Below, piece by piece: positions 44,575-55,671 of a stretch of DNA of 64,000 nt (positions are counted from its first letter, which is position 1; every line of letters begins with the position of its first letter). Source of the DNA: Lepas anatifera. Lineage: Eukaryota > Arthropoda > Thecostraca > Lepadidae. The position numbers and the translations under genes are program-made. Where the stretch lies: NCBI GenBank assembly GCA_034440635.1, contig JAOTON010000977.1:1-64000 (forward strand), given 5' to 3'. Under the pieces are notes generated by a model. It was not told the origin of the DNA. It ran no database searches and worked only from the letters and a program-made list of their open reading frames with translations.

Positions 44575-47500
44575 GGCATTCATGGGATTCATGGGATTCA
44601 AGAGATCATCATATGTCAGTGTCTGCATTATTCTGAATATAGCCGCGTGGTGAAATTATGGAATTTTTATTGTGGAAGAGCCTGTGTTGAAATACAGGAT
44701 GTTTCGTTATGGCTGCCCGCACCACCCACTGGCCACATTCCCACGATAGCAGATTTTGGCGTCCTCTCCCTGCTCCGCTGCCTAAAATGCTACCCCTGGA
44801 GTGAAGATTGCCAAAGTTTGTCTCCAAATCGTGACCGTTTCTCCAGGCCACATACCAAGCATGTTCCCACGTAAACACGCCTCGGCATTTTCTCTGTCTA
44901 GTGTCGTTCAGTTTCAGCCACTGACGTTCACCCGGCGCCAGGCTCCTTCGCTTATTGAAAGACGTGTCCTTAGATTGGGTATAGTCCGTTTATTTTAAGA
45001 AAGAAGGTAGCCGGAAATACTAAATCGTTTCGACTCACAAAATGGAGTTTGGAGAATTCAAGTCTGTTGATTTTTTCATGAGATATCTCATAGAGGTGCT
45101 ATAGTAGACCTGTATGTTCAATCCTTACATTTATTACGCAAATTCACGTGACAAACGTTCCACAAGCACTTCTATTTTTCAATCTAATATATTTCCAAAC
45201 CCGACAACGCATATTGCTGCTGGACCCGGCCGTTTGCGCGCCGCAGGCAGCGAAGCGACGTCGGCAGCTGCAGGGCCGCTGCGACGTCTGCGACGACTCA
45301 GTTACACCCGTGACACGTGGCGTCGCCACAGCCGCTGCAAAGGCAACGCTGCACCTCGAAAATGAGCTGCAAACTTATGGGGTGTCGTCTGAAACGACGC
45401 GGTAGCTCCGGCCGAGTGGTGGCAATGGTGTAGATACGTCGCAAACGACGTTGCGGCACAAGAGAAACGCGCAGATAGAGAGTCAACAGTGTGTGATGGG
45501 TCTTTATTGAGCTACGGTTTATTTGGACTGTCGCTTTAAGTGCGCAGAAACTGTTGCTGATACTCTTTTCACACCCTGACCCCGCATTAACCTTTCGTGT
45601 CGCATCGTTGTTTAACGCGGCTGAAGTGACCTCGGGTGAACTCTGTGGGTGCGATAAGGAGTTATGCGGGTGAGCGGGGTGGCCTCTGTGCAGAGGCAGA
45701 GCCTTGCTATTTAGCTGTTTTCTGTATCCTTATGGGTGTGGGTTTCACTATAGCCGTATGCGTGGTATATGTTGAGTGTATTTATACCGCCCCGCGTGGT
45801 TTGAATGCTTGGTGTTTACGTTCGTACGATTGATGGAATTCCAAATAAGAGCATTAAAATAAGCTGAATAAACTCAGCTACGAGGATGGTTTGGTCGTGC
45901 TTTGGCAATATCCTTGAATCGATATATATTGCAAACTGAATATCTGGCTCATGTTGCTGTTGTGATCATCAGCGGGCAAGTGCCTTGCATCCTAGAGCCG
46001 TGACCGACCGAACCGCTGATGATATTGTTTTGATTAAGCTGCCACTGATTTAGAGACACTTAAGATTACTACTAACAGGCATGTTACACTACTTGACTGG
46101 GATGAGTGGGTGCATGTTTACTGTTCATAGGGCTATCGAAACTGACTCAGTGGAGTTTTTCCGGCAAGTACTGGCAAATTCTCCTTAGCCGACAATGTGC
46201 CCTTCACTCAGGTGATTGGCAAATTTAATAATAAAGAATTATCTGGGAGAGTATGGTATTGATAGGAGGGCAGCGAAGTGGGGATGATGAGAATTTCGTT
46301 TTGAAAGCGTTTCCCCATTTTAAAAATATATAATATACTCATTAAGTGTTCCACATGAAACTGAGCTTTCTATGGACTTCAAAATTCACTGCTTAAGTTT
46401 AAAGATACTTCTTTAGCCATCGAATCTCAGAACATACGTTTTTCGGAAAACACTACAACATTCTGCATATGATACAAACGTAACCTTGTTGAGCCTCAAG
46501 TCATCAACAAACACCAAAAAGAACCGGTGTGTGACCATGTCGACGTATTAATGTTGAAAAAAGGTCCATCGAATAGGTCCGAGAAGATAAAACAGTGATG
46601 GCGATGCTGTTATTAATGCCAGTGCTGGCTTAGACCAGAATTAAACTATTTTCCAGGTATTTGTTCACGTGTTCTTGCTCAACGCTTACTGAAAGTACAA
46701 CTAACGTGTCCGTGTTAAGCCGGGGATCACGCCCACACATTTAAGTCAACTAGAAGCCGTTGCAGTGCATTGGTGCAGGCTGGAATGTTGCATCAGGAGC
46801 GAAGTAAATATTGCAAGCTGCAGAGCAGGAGGCTCTGGACATCGGCTCGTTTGTTGTTGCATACCGCTGAACCGCAATACGTTGTTGACATGCCAGCGCA
46901 TCCATCCGATTGGATCAGTCGCCATCCTGCGAAATTATCGTCGTTGCACCAGGTTGGCGGGTCGTGCGCTGTCCTTTCCAGAGAGGCGCACATTTTCATA
47001 GCCCAAAATATCGGCGCCGGAGCGCATCTGCGTGCTGTGCGGCCGCGTCGCGGCGTTGAAAGTCATCCAGCCGTCGTAACTAGCGTTAATCTTCTCCCGA
47101 CACGTGTGGTAAGCAGGTCAGCGGGAAAGCAGGCGCCAGCTGGGAGCGCTGTCGGTCACGTGATCAGTGGACCGGCGAATGGCCTCCGGGCGTATGCAGC
47201 GCCGTAGGCGGGCCAGCGAGGACGCTGACGCTGCTGGATGTGGGGACGGTGGAAGCGAGGGTGGTGAAGATGGCGCAGGTGCTGGAGTTACGTGCAGGAG
47301 GAGCATGTATGCAGCAGAGCAGAGTGAATGTGCTGAGACTGTGGGCTGATCGTTGGAGCGGCAGAGCAAAATCGCCTACCTGCTGAATAGAACCAGGGGA
47401 ATGGGCGTGGATAATGCTGGGTTTCAGAAGAAACATGACTGTTTTAGAAATACTGGCTTCAAATTAACGATGAAATCTTTCCTACCATTTCGGGGCAAAT

Positions 47501-48744
47501 TTGGAGGGAAAAACTGAAACGGATTTAATTAATTTAAACACATATCAGCTTCGCAATGAATTTTGATACTTTATCTTGGCCAAAAGCTAAACAAAATTTC
47601 GAGGTTTTGGCTACTCTGAGGTTAAGCCCGTGCAGTTCATCAAAATCTTGGAAATCAAGCCTTCTTCAAATTTACTTAATAATACTTGGTTTGGACAATT
47701 TAACTATTCCCTAGTTTTATGCTGCCGCATTTTTTTATTGTAAAATTAAAACCGTGACAAAAGACCTGATGGACTTCCTGACTCCTGATATTCAGACTTC
47801 TGATATATCAAAAGAACTAAACGTGCAGGGTAGAATATACATCACATCCTTATCCACCGCGTTGGCCAGGTGGTGAAAAGCCAAGCGCTGACCAGGACCG
47901 TACCTTATTCACCTCTATCGCCGCCATCAGTCCCGCGACTCCATTAGGCCGCGCGTTTTTAGATGGGGCCGACGAGATGAAATTGGCCGAGATGGTTGAA
48001 GTGAGAGCGGCGCCGGTGAAGCGCAGGCCATTGACAGCCGGATGGTCCCAGCTGCGCCTGTGAAGTGCTGCCAACTCCAGTCCAGGTGTCTGAACATGAC
48101 GAATGTGACTGCCTGTCATCGCTGGTAAAAACTGCAGCCGCATCAGGGGCTGCTGGGCTTGCGTTGGTGTCACTCATGCCCCTGTGTTGTAGGTCGTCAC
48201 CCGACCTCACCGACCACGGTGTCAAGTGCCAACACCTGTTTTTATGCCGCCTGCGTTCTTTTGCACTGCCATAGTTGGTTGGATTATGAGAGTGGATTGT
48301 ATTTACACCTTTCACTGTGGCGGTATCAACTGTAGAGACGATTTTATATTCACCACATAACAGATTGCAAGCCTGAGTGTATGTACCTGGCTTACAGAGG
48401 TCTGCATTTTTTCAGCACCCAAAACTGTCTTTCCGATGTCAATGATCTAGTAAGAAATCATACGTATCTCCATTTATTTAAAAACGCACAAAACACCTCG
48501 CATATAATTCAGCCATACACCAGTGATCAACACTCACGGGGTGCTGCGTCGCCCTTCAGTATTTGTTTGCATCGTTAGGGGTGCGGCCTGCACGCCGCGG
48601 CGGCGGCAGGGCCGGCTGTCTGTCCGCCCAATGCCACCCGAGTGATTACGGTCGGGCGGGCCCGCTTCACTGTGGGCTGTAGCGGTAACGGAGCGGACGG
48701 CCGACTGCACTGTAACGGTGTTACCAGTGCCGCCCCTCGGTACC
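44575..48744. other. intron DNA with CpG pockets, no supported gene
   Basis: CpG-rich pockets lie at about 45220-45470, 46990-47230 and 48580-48760 and could be regulatory. A donor-like GTGTG|GTAAGC at 47109 ends a frame in phase 0, which does not fit the host gene. Otherwise AT-rich with no repeats I can name. Confidence 0.3.
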
Positions 48745-49880
48745 GGCGCCGGGCGCTGCCGGGCCAGGCGCAGTGCCGCCCCTCGTCACTGAGCACTGCC
48801 GGGGCAGGCGCAGTGCCGCCCCTTGGCACAGAGCACTGTCGGGGCAGGCGCAGTGCCAGCCCTCGTCACAGAGCACTGCCGGGCCAGGCGCAGTGCCACC
48901 CCTCGTCACAGAACACTGCCGGGCCAGGCGCAGTGCTGCCCCTCGTCACAGAGCACTTTCGGGGCAGGCGCAGTGCCACCCCTTGGCACAGAGCACTGCC
49001 GGGGCAGGCGCAGTGCTGCCCCTTGGCACAGAGCACTGCCGGGGCAGGCGCAGTGCCACCCATCGTCACAGAGCACTGCCGGGGCAGGCGTAGTGCCACC
49101 CCTCGTCACAGAGCACTGTCGGGGCAGGCGCAGTGCCACCCCTCGGCACAGAGCACTGCCGGGGCAGGCGCAGTGCCACCCCTTGTCACAGAGCACTGCC
49201 GGGGCAGGCGCAGTGCCACCCCTCGTCACAGAGCACTGCCGGGGCAGGCGCAGTGCCGCCCCTTGTCACAGAGCACTGCCGGGGCAGGCGCAGTGCCACC
49301 CTCGTCACAGAGCACTGCCGGGCCGGGCGCAGTGCCACCCATCGTCACAGAGCACTGCCGGGGCAGGCGCAGTGCCACCCCTCGTCACAGAGCACTGCCG
49401 GGGCAGGCGCAGTGCCGCCCCTTGGCACAGAGCACTGCCGGGCCAGGCGCAGTGCCACCCCTCGTCACAGAGCACTGCCGGGGCAGGCGCAGTGCCACCC
49501 CTCGTCACAGAACACTGCCGGGGCAGGCGCAGTGCCACCCCTCGTCACAGAGCACTGCCGGGCCAGGCGCAGTGCCACCCCTTGGCACAGAGCACTGCCG
49601 GGCCAGGCGCAGTGCCACCCATCGTCACAGAACACTGCCGGGGCAGGCGCAGTGCCACCCCTCGTCACAGAGCACTGCCGGGCCGGGCGCAGTGCCACCC
49701 CTCGTCACAGAACACTGTCGAGGCAGGCGCAGTGCCGCCCTCGTCACAGAGCACTGCCGGGGCAGGCGCAGTGCCGCCCCTCGTCACAGAGCACTGCCGG
49801 GCCAGGCGCAGTGCCACCCCTTGGGCCAGTGCGCCCTCGTCCAGAGCACTGCCGGGGCGGGCGCAGTGCCAGCCCTCGGC
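48745..49880. repeat. 40-bp GC-rich minisatellite, about 28 copies
   Basis: Unit contains GCACTGCCGGGGCAGGCGCA and GTGCCACCCCTCGTCACAGA, with variants. Forty bases is not a multiple of three, so each frame cycles through all three; the lack of stops in any phase makes open frames of 300-450 codons in all three plus frames. None is a gene. Confidence 0.95.
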
Positions 49881-50384
49881 ACAAGCGCTGTCGAGGCAGC
49901 TACAGTGCCACCTCTCGTCACCGGCACTGGGCGATGCTGGGACAGCCTGCAGGAGAGCTGCAGCAGCTCCACCGTGTGACCGACCTGTCAAATCCAGGGA
50001 CAGGTTCCTGGTTTGTTTGCCATTTTCAGATCGAATTGCCATGGGTTGTCGAAGGGTTTACGTGTGGTGGGGTAGTTGTATTATAGATCTCGTATTATTA
50101 TCTCCGGACTGGGTAAACAAACCCAGTGGTTAATATACAACACACTGCCCCATTTTAAGAAAGAAATGATCGAACCGTTAAAAATCGCCCTAATAAAGAA
50201 ATCCGGTCGATTTGAGAAGGAAGTAAATAGGGTGTATTCCCTATCGATAATTCGCATTTTGCCAGTCGCCAGTCCACCGTTGAATGCCAGCGGTCTCACC
50301 GAGGTCTGAGGTCGCCCCCTCCCTGTGCCTCTCCGCCGCTTTGGGCCCGTCCCTCAAAATCGCTGTCCCCTTCCACCGCCCCAC

Positions 50385-50880
50385 ACCCGGTACAGGGGTC
50401 TGTGCACCTCCGCGGGTCAAGGTCCGTCCCACCTCCGGTGCGGTGCGGTCTGTGCACCTCCACGGGTCTGGGTCCGCCTCCCCCGGTACAGGGGTCTGTG
50501 CACCTCCGCGGGTCTGGGTCCGTCCCGCCCCCCGTGCAGGGGGTCTGTGCACCTCCGCGGGTCTGGGTCCGCCCCACTCCGGTGCGGTGCGGTCTGTGAA
50601 TCTCCGCGGGTCTGGGTCCGCCTCCCCCCCGGTGCAGTGCAGTCTATTCATCTCCGCGGGTCTGGGTCCGCCCCCCGTGCGATGCGGTCTGTGTATATCC
50701 GCGGGTCTGGGTCCGCCACCCCCTGCGGTGGTTGTTCATCTCCGCGGGTCTGGGCCGCCCTCCGTGGTGGGTTGTGATCTCTGCGGTCTGCCCCCCCCGT
50801 GCGGTGCGGTATGCTCTCCTGGTCTGGTCCCCGTACGGTGCGGTCTGTGCATCTCCGCGGGTCTGGGTCCGCCCCTCGGG
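50385..50880. repeat. 46-50-bp GC-rich minisatellite, about 10 copies
   Basis: Core TCCGCGGGTCTGGGTCCGCC followed by a variable CCCCGGTGCGGTGCGGTCTGTG segment. Spacings of 50, 46 and 49 bp between successive cores. Confidence 0.9.
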
Positions 50881-51296
50881 ACCAGACCGCCCCAGGAGAC
50901 CGGCTCCAGCGGCCAGCCGACGGTTTAATTAAACCTGCCCCAGTGAGGCGATCTTTACGCAACTCAGGATAGCCGTCGCTACGCTCTGGGCACTCCTTTG
51001 GCCTCTGGTCCAGATTACATCTATCAGGACTCCCGTCACGCGCGCATTGACGCACACCAGAGGTCGTATGTAAAAGATATAGGTCCTTAAAGCATAGGCA
51101 GACCCAGTATTTCAGATGGAGTGGGGCACATGTTCTGAAGGATGGGGCCATCTGGGGCCAGGAGGGCGCCAAAGCGTATCGCGCAGGCACTGATACTCGA
51201 ATCTTAGGGGAAACGACACTTCAGGCGTCCCATCGACATTTCAGAAAACGCCATGACCATTTCAAGGGGCGTCGAGTTTGATGAGAAGGAGTCAAG

Positions 51297-51450
51297 TGCC
51301 CACTGGGAGCAGAACTGGGGGAGGGCACCGGGGCACGGTGTCCCCCTTAAATCAGACAATTTTACACTAACCCTATGGCGTTGACTGAAAATAAATGGGT
51401 TGCAAAACCCATGATGCCCCCTTAAATTCGGACGTTTCGCCGTTACATAC
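51297..51450 (-). mobile_element. MITE family G copy 3 (probable)
   Basis: In reverse orientation it shares GGGGGCATCATGGGTTTTGC, ATTTATTTTCAGTCAACGCC and a C-rich end with the copies at 255 and 18283. I cannot define a target duplication here. Confidence 0.5.
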
Positions 51451-51829
51451 GCACTTGCAGTACTGCAAGTGCCCCCTTGCCTCCTTGGGTTCGTGTATTC
51501 CTTAAAGTTACTCCCCTTTGACAATCACAATGTATTGGACTAAATTCCTGTGCGGTACCGAACTTTGTGCCCATGTTGCACTGGGTAAGTAAAGCGATTG
51601 TTTTTCGAGTTTATCGGCTCTACAACTACCAGGATTAAATGGAAATATTCCCTGTTAGAAGGGATTCCGTGGGATCGCACTATGCATTGCTCAGGGATTC
51701 TGCCTGATCTTGAACCATGGTCAGCCACGAGGAAAGCAGACGTGCTAACTGCAAAACCAGTGCACCCACTGAAAATGTACAATGTCTGTTCATTTCATAC
51801 TAAACAGGCAATATAGTGTGTGCCTATGC

Positions 51830-53375
51830 GGTACTGAGCAGGCACGATTATTTCTGCATACGTAGTACAGAGCAGATACATTACTTTCTGCATGCATGGT
51901 ACTGAGCAGGTGCATTGAATTCTGCATGTGTGGTACTGAGCTAGTGCTGTAATGTCTGCCTTTGTTTTTACATGGGTAGATGGCGTAATATCTGCATATG
52001 ACGTAGCTCCGAGTGGCACAGTAATACATTCCTATGGTGAGGCCCTAGGTTCGGTAATATATATGGTGCAGTATTTCGCAGATACAGTAATGCCTGCCTT
52101 TGTGGTACTGAGCAGGCGCGGTGCTACCTGCCGTGGTGTGGTACTGGGCGGGTACGGTGCTGTCTGCCTATGTGGTACTGAGCAGGCGCGGTGCTACCTG
52201 TATGTGGTGCGGTACTGGGCAGGTACAGTAATGCCTGTCGGTGTGGTACTGAGCAGGCGCGGTGCTACCTGCCTGTGGTGCGGTACTGGGCGGGTACGGT
52301 AATGCCTGCCTGTGTGGTACTGAGCAGGCGCGGTGCTACCTGCCTGTGGTGCGGTACTGAGCGGGTACGGTGCTGTCTGCCTGTGTGGTACTGAGCAGGC
52401 GCAGTGGTACTTGCCTGTGGTGCGGTGCTGGGCGGGTACGGTTATGTCAGCCTCTGGTGTGGTACTGAGCAGGCGCGGTGCTATCTGCCTGTGGCGCGGT
52501 ACTGGGCAGGTACAATAATGCCTGTCTGTGTGGTACTGAGCGGGCGCAATGCTACCTGCCTGTGGTGCGGTACTGGGCGGGTACGGTTATGTCAGCCTCT
52601 GGTGCGGTACTGAGCGGGCGCAGTGCTACCTGCCTGTGGTGCGGTACTGGGCAGGTACAGTAATGCCTGTCTGTGTGGTACTGAGCAGGCGCGGTGCTAC
52701 CTGCCTGTGGTGCGGTACTGGGCGGGTACGGTGCTACCCTGCGGTGCGGTACTGGGCGGTACGGTGCTGTCTGCCTTGTGGTACTGAGCAGGCGTGGTGC
52801 TATCTGCCTGTGGTGCGGTACTGGGCGGGTACGGTAATGCCTGTCTCTGCGGTACTGAGTGGGCGCAGTGCTACCTGCCTCTGGTGTGGTACTTGGCGGG
52901 TACGGTGTTACCTGCCTGTGGTGCGGTACTGGGCGGGTACGGTGCTGTCTGCCTGTGTGGTACTGAGCAGGCGCGGTGCTACCTGCCGGTGCGGTACTGG
53001 GCGGGTACGGTGCTACCTGCCTGGGTGCGGTACTGGGCGGGTACGGTGCTGTCTCCTGTGTGGTACTGAGCGGCCGGTGCTATCTGCCTGGTGGTGCGGT
53101 ACTGGGCAGGTACAGTAATGCCTGCCTGTGTGGTACTGAGCAGGCGCGGTGCTACCTGCCTGTGGTGCGGTACTGAGCAGGAGCGGTGCTACCTGCCTGC
53201 GGTGCGGTACTGGGCGGGTACGGTGCTACCTGCCTGCGGTGCGGTACTGGGCGGGTACGGTGCTACCTGCCTGCGGTGCGGTACTGGGCGGGTACGGTGC
53301 TACCTGCCTGCGGTGCGGTACTGGGCGGGTACGGTGCTACCTGCCTGTGGTGCGGTACTGGGCGGGTACGGTAAT
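51830..53375. repeat. 37-bp GC-rich minisatellite with higher-order variants
   Basis: From 53212 the unit is exactly 37 bp (GGGCGGGTACGGTGCTACCT plus GCCTGCGGTGCGGTACT). Upstream, two unit types alternate: GTACTGGGCGGGTACGGT and GTACTGAGCAGGCGCGGTGC. From 51830 to 52080 units are more diverged (GGTACTGAGCAGGTGC, with TTCTGCAT). Confidence 0.92.
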
Positions 53376-54539
53376 GTTCGCCCGCTGGTTCTCCTCTCTG
53401 GGCGCCATGCAGTGCCGCTCCGTCAGCGCGCCGAGCTCCGCCGCCGCGATTAATGGCGGTATTATTTGGCCGGGTCTGAAGGTCGGCTGGAGAGTGGCCA
53501 GACTGGGTCACCCGCGGCCAACACCGCCCCAGCGCCCCCTGTGGATCAGCTGTGCCAGCCACACCGGACCGTTTCGAACCTCGGGTCACCCCCGGAAAAG
53601 GCGACTACTCTGAACTTCATTTGTTTGTTGCATGGTACTGTTAAGTATTCTAAATAAAGTTGAACATTGCTTGCTTTGGAGGCTGGCCCGAAACAACAGC
53701 GTCGCCAGTCTTTAGAGCAGCGTGCTGTACTGTTTCTTATATCTCGTAAATCATCGACAGCTCGAAATACTGGGTGTTACCATGTGGATAAAAGATTAGA
53801 AGGCAAACAGAAAAAAATTCTAAAAATTTAAACACGATAGAATCAATCACTTCAGTTATCATATGAACCATCTTGCCTCTCCTTCACATCCAGCAAGTGT
53901 GGGAAGCGCAAAAGTCATTTGGACACCATGCTTTTACTGTTGTCAGTCGTTGGAACTCGTACTAGCTGGAGGCAATTTAGCTCCTGTAACTTGTCTCCTC
54001 GGAAACGCCGGTCTTGAATTATTTTGGAGGCCCGTTAACTTCCCAGTTTGACTTTGTTTTGATTGGAATTCACTCTGGACATGCTATCCAATGATTGCGT
54101 GCCCAAAGCCTTTCTACGGAGCCCATTATCATATATTATCGGTAGCCTGTCCAATAAATTTGCCTCATAGTTCTAGTTTCTGTTTTTACGAGGATGGTAG
54201 CTCAATAGATAAACCTACGGTAGATCGCTCAGCAATATAAAGCTGCACTATTTTCAAGAAAAAGCGAAAGCGCATAAGCCTGAGGGCTACCCAGCCCAAA
54301 AACGAGACCTGAGAAAACTGTTGTATCTTCCTGTTCCTCCTTTCAATGTGTATCTTCCTGCTGGTTCCACTGGGGTTTGGGCGTGCCATTGATGGCGGCC
54401 CCGTTAGCTCGCAGCTCTATCAGCTAGCAGCTTCCCTGCTAGGTCGTGTGACCCCTGCACGCAGAACAGGCCTTGTGGACACTGGCAGTGAAAACGGCAG
54501 TCGCACACCGCTGTGAAGCAAAGGCACTGCGATGTGGTA
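53376..54539. other. intron DNA, no supported gene
   Basis: A GC-rich segment to about 53600 directly follows the minisatellite and has an ATG frame at 53407 without a good donor. The rest is AT-rich. Confidence 0.3.
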
Positions 54540-54870
54540 TGGGAGTCCACTACCACCTCGCCTCAGTCCCTGCAGTGTTTCAGGGAGTCCACCACCACCT
54601 GCCTCAGCCCCTGTAGTGTTTCAGGAGTCCACTACCACCACCTCAGTTCCTGCAGTGTTTCGGAGTCCACTACCACCCCACCTCAGCCCCTGTAGTGTTT
54701 CAGGAGTCCACTACCACCACCTCAGCCCCTGTAGTGTTTCGGGAGTCCACTACCACCTCACCTCTCCCTGCAGTGTTTCAGAGGAGTCCACCACCATCTC
54801 ATCTCAGCCCCCTGCAGTGTTTCAGGGAGTCCACTACCCCTCGCCTCAGCCCCTGCAGTGTTGCCGGAGA
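54540..54870. repeat. 38-42-bp minisatellite, about 8 copies
   Basis: Unit contains GAGTCCACTACCACCTC and AGCCCCTGCAGTGTTTCAGG, irregular in length. Confidence 0.9.
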
Positions 54871-55435
54871 GATCATTCGTATCCCATTCCAGCTCAAGAC
54901 GTCGGAGTACGGCTAGGGTGCTGAGCGGCCTCCGCTGTTTTCCTCTGGCTGGATCTCCTAGCCAGTATCGCCAGAACGTAGCGTGGCTGCTTACATTTTA
55001 TTGTAGATTTACCCTCAATATTTCTAGAAAAAGAAAATGCATTTTAACTGACCATTATTTCATCCTTGGGACTTTGACAGAGCCCAGACGAGAATACATC
55101 ATGGGAAAAAGCGCACATGTTTTCAAAAGAACCGACACACTTGTTATGAAATTGTGTAACGTGGCCATTTTTGCATTGATCAGTTGCATCCCTGGTGGGA
55201 TGAGCTCAGGCTGGGTTTTTTTGAAATACTCTGTTGAGCTCATTGTGGGAGCTAAGCAGCACCAGAGTCCTGTGTCCTGATGAACCCCCAGCAAGAACTT
55301 TTAAATAGCCATCGCTTGTTTTGACATCAATTTGTAAATGTTCCACCTTAAAAAGTAGGCTGGATCATCTGGTCCGGGTTTCGGTGTTACTCTGGCAGGA
55401 GCAGCCGGTGACCATTTTGTCTCTGCGTTCGGCAG
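54871..55435. other. intron 2 end and exon 3 acceptor
   Basis: No gene in this stretch. It ends with a good pyrimidine tract and acceptor, TTTTGTCTCTGCGTTCGGCAG, AG at 55434-55435. Confidence 0.5.
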
Positions 55436-55671
55436 GACCTACCACAAGGACTCCTACATGGCCCACCGCCGTGACTGGAAGCTGGGTCACGAGGGCCGGT
55501 ACAGACGCACTCTGTCGCCCTCGCGGCCACCGGAGCGCCGCGAGCAGCCACCCCAGCCAGCCACCGTCGGCAGGAGTGCCTCCTGTGCCACCCCCAGCCG
55601 TCCGGCCGTCGCCATGGCAACGGCGCGCCTGCGCCAGCCGGCCAGCACGGGCCAACTACCAGCCAGCAAAG
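55436..55671 (+). CDS. host gene exon 3
   Basis: The acceptor leaves one base before the first full codon (phase 2 entry). The donor AGCAAAG|GTAATG leaves one base over (phase 1 exit). The exon reads TYHKDSYMAHRRDWKLGHEG, then a basic Ser/Pro/Arg-rich stretch (RRTLSPSRPPERREQPP) with SP sites that might be phosphorylated. It follows either exon 2 or the alternative start exons in frame. The beginning is protein-like rather than low-complexity, which makes it the best part for a family search. I do not recognise it. Confidence 0.68.

Noticed and set aside
46770..47207. 145-codon frame ending near a donor at 47109
   Set aside because: Phase 0 at the donor does not fit exon 3, and composition is typical of a CpG pocket.
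48642..50133. Overlapping plus-strand open frames of 445, 436 and 317 codons
   Set aside because: They arise from a stop-free 40-bp tandem repeat read in every phase; no domain, start context or splice support.
51030..51060. CACGCGCGCATTGACGCACA, similar to an F1 end
   Set aside because: No TTAA and no F1 interior beside it; at most a worn fragment or coincidence.
51952..53613. Cys/Gly-rich frames up to 189 codons
   Set aside because: They fall in the 37-bp minisatellite and shift phase with each unit.
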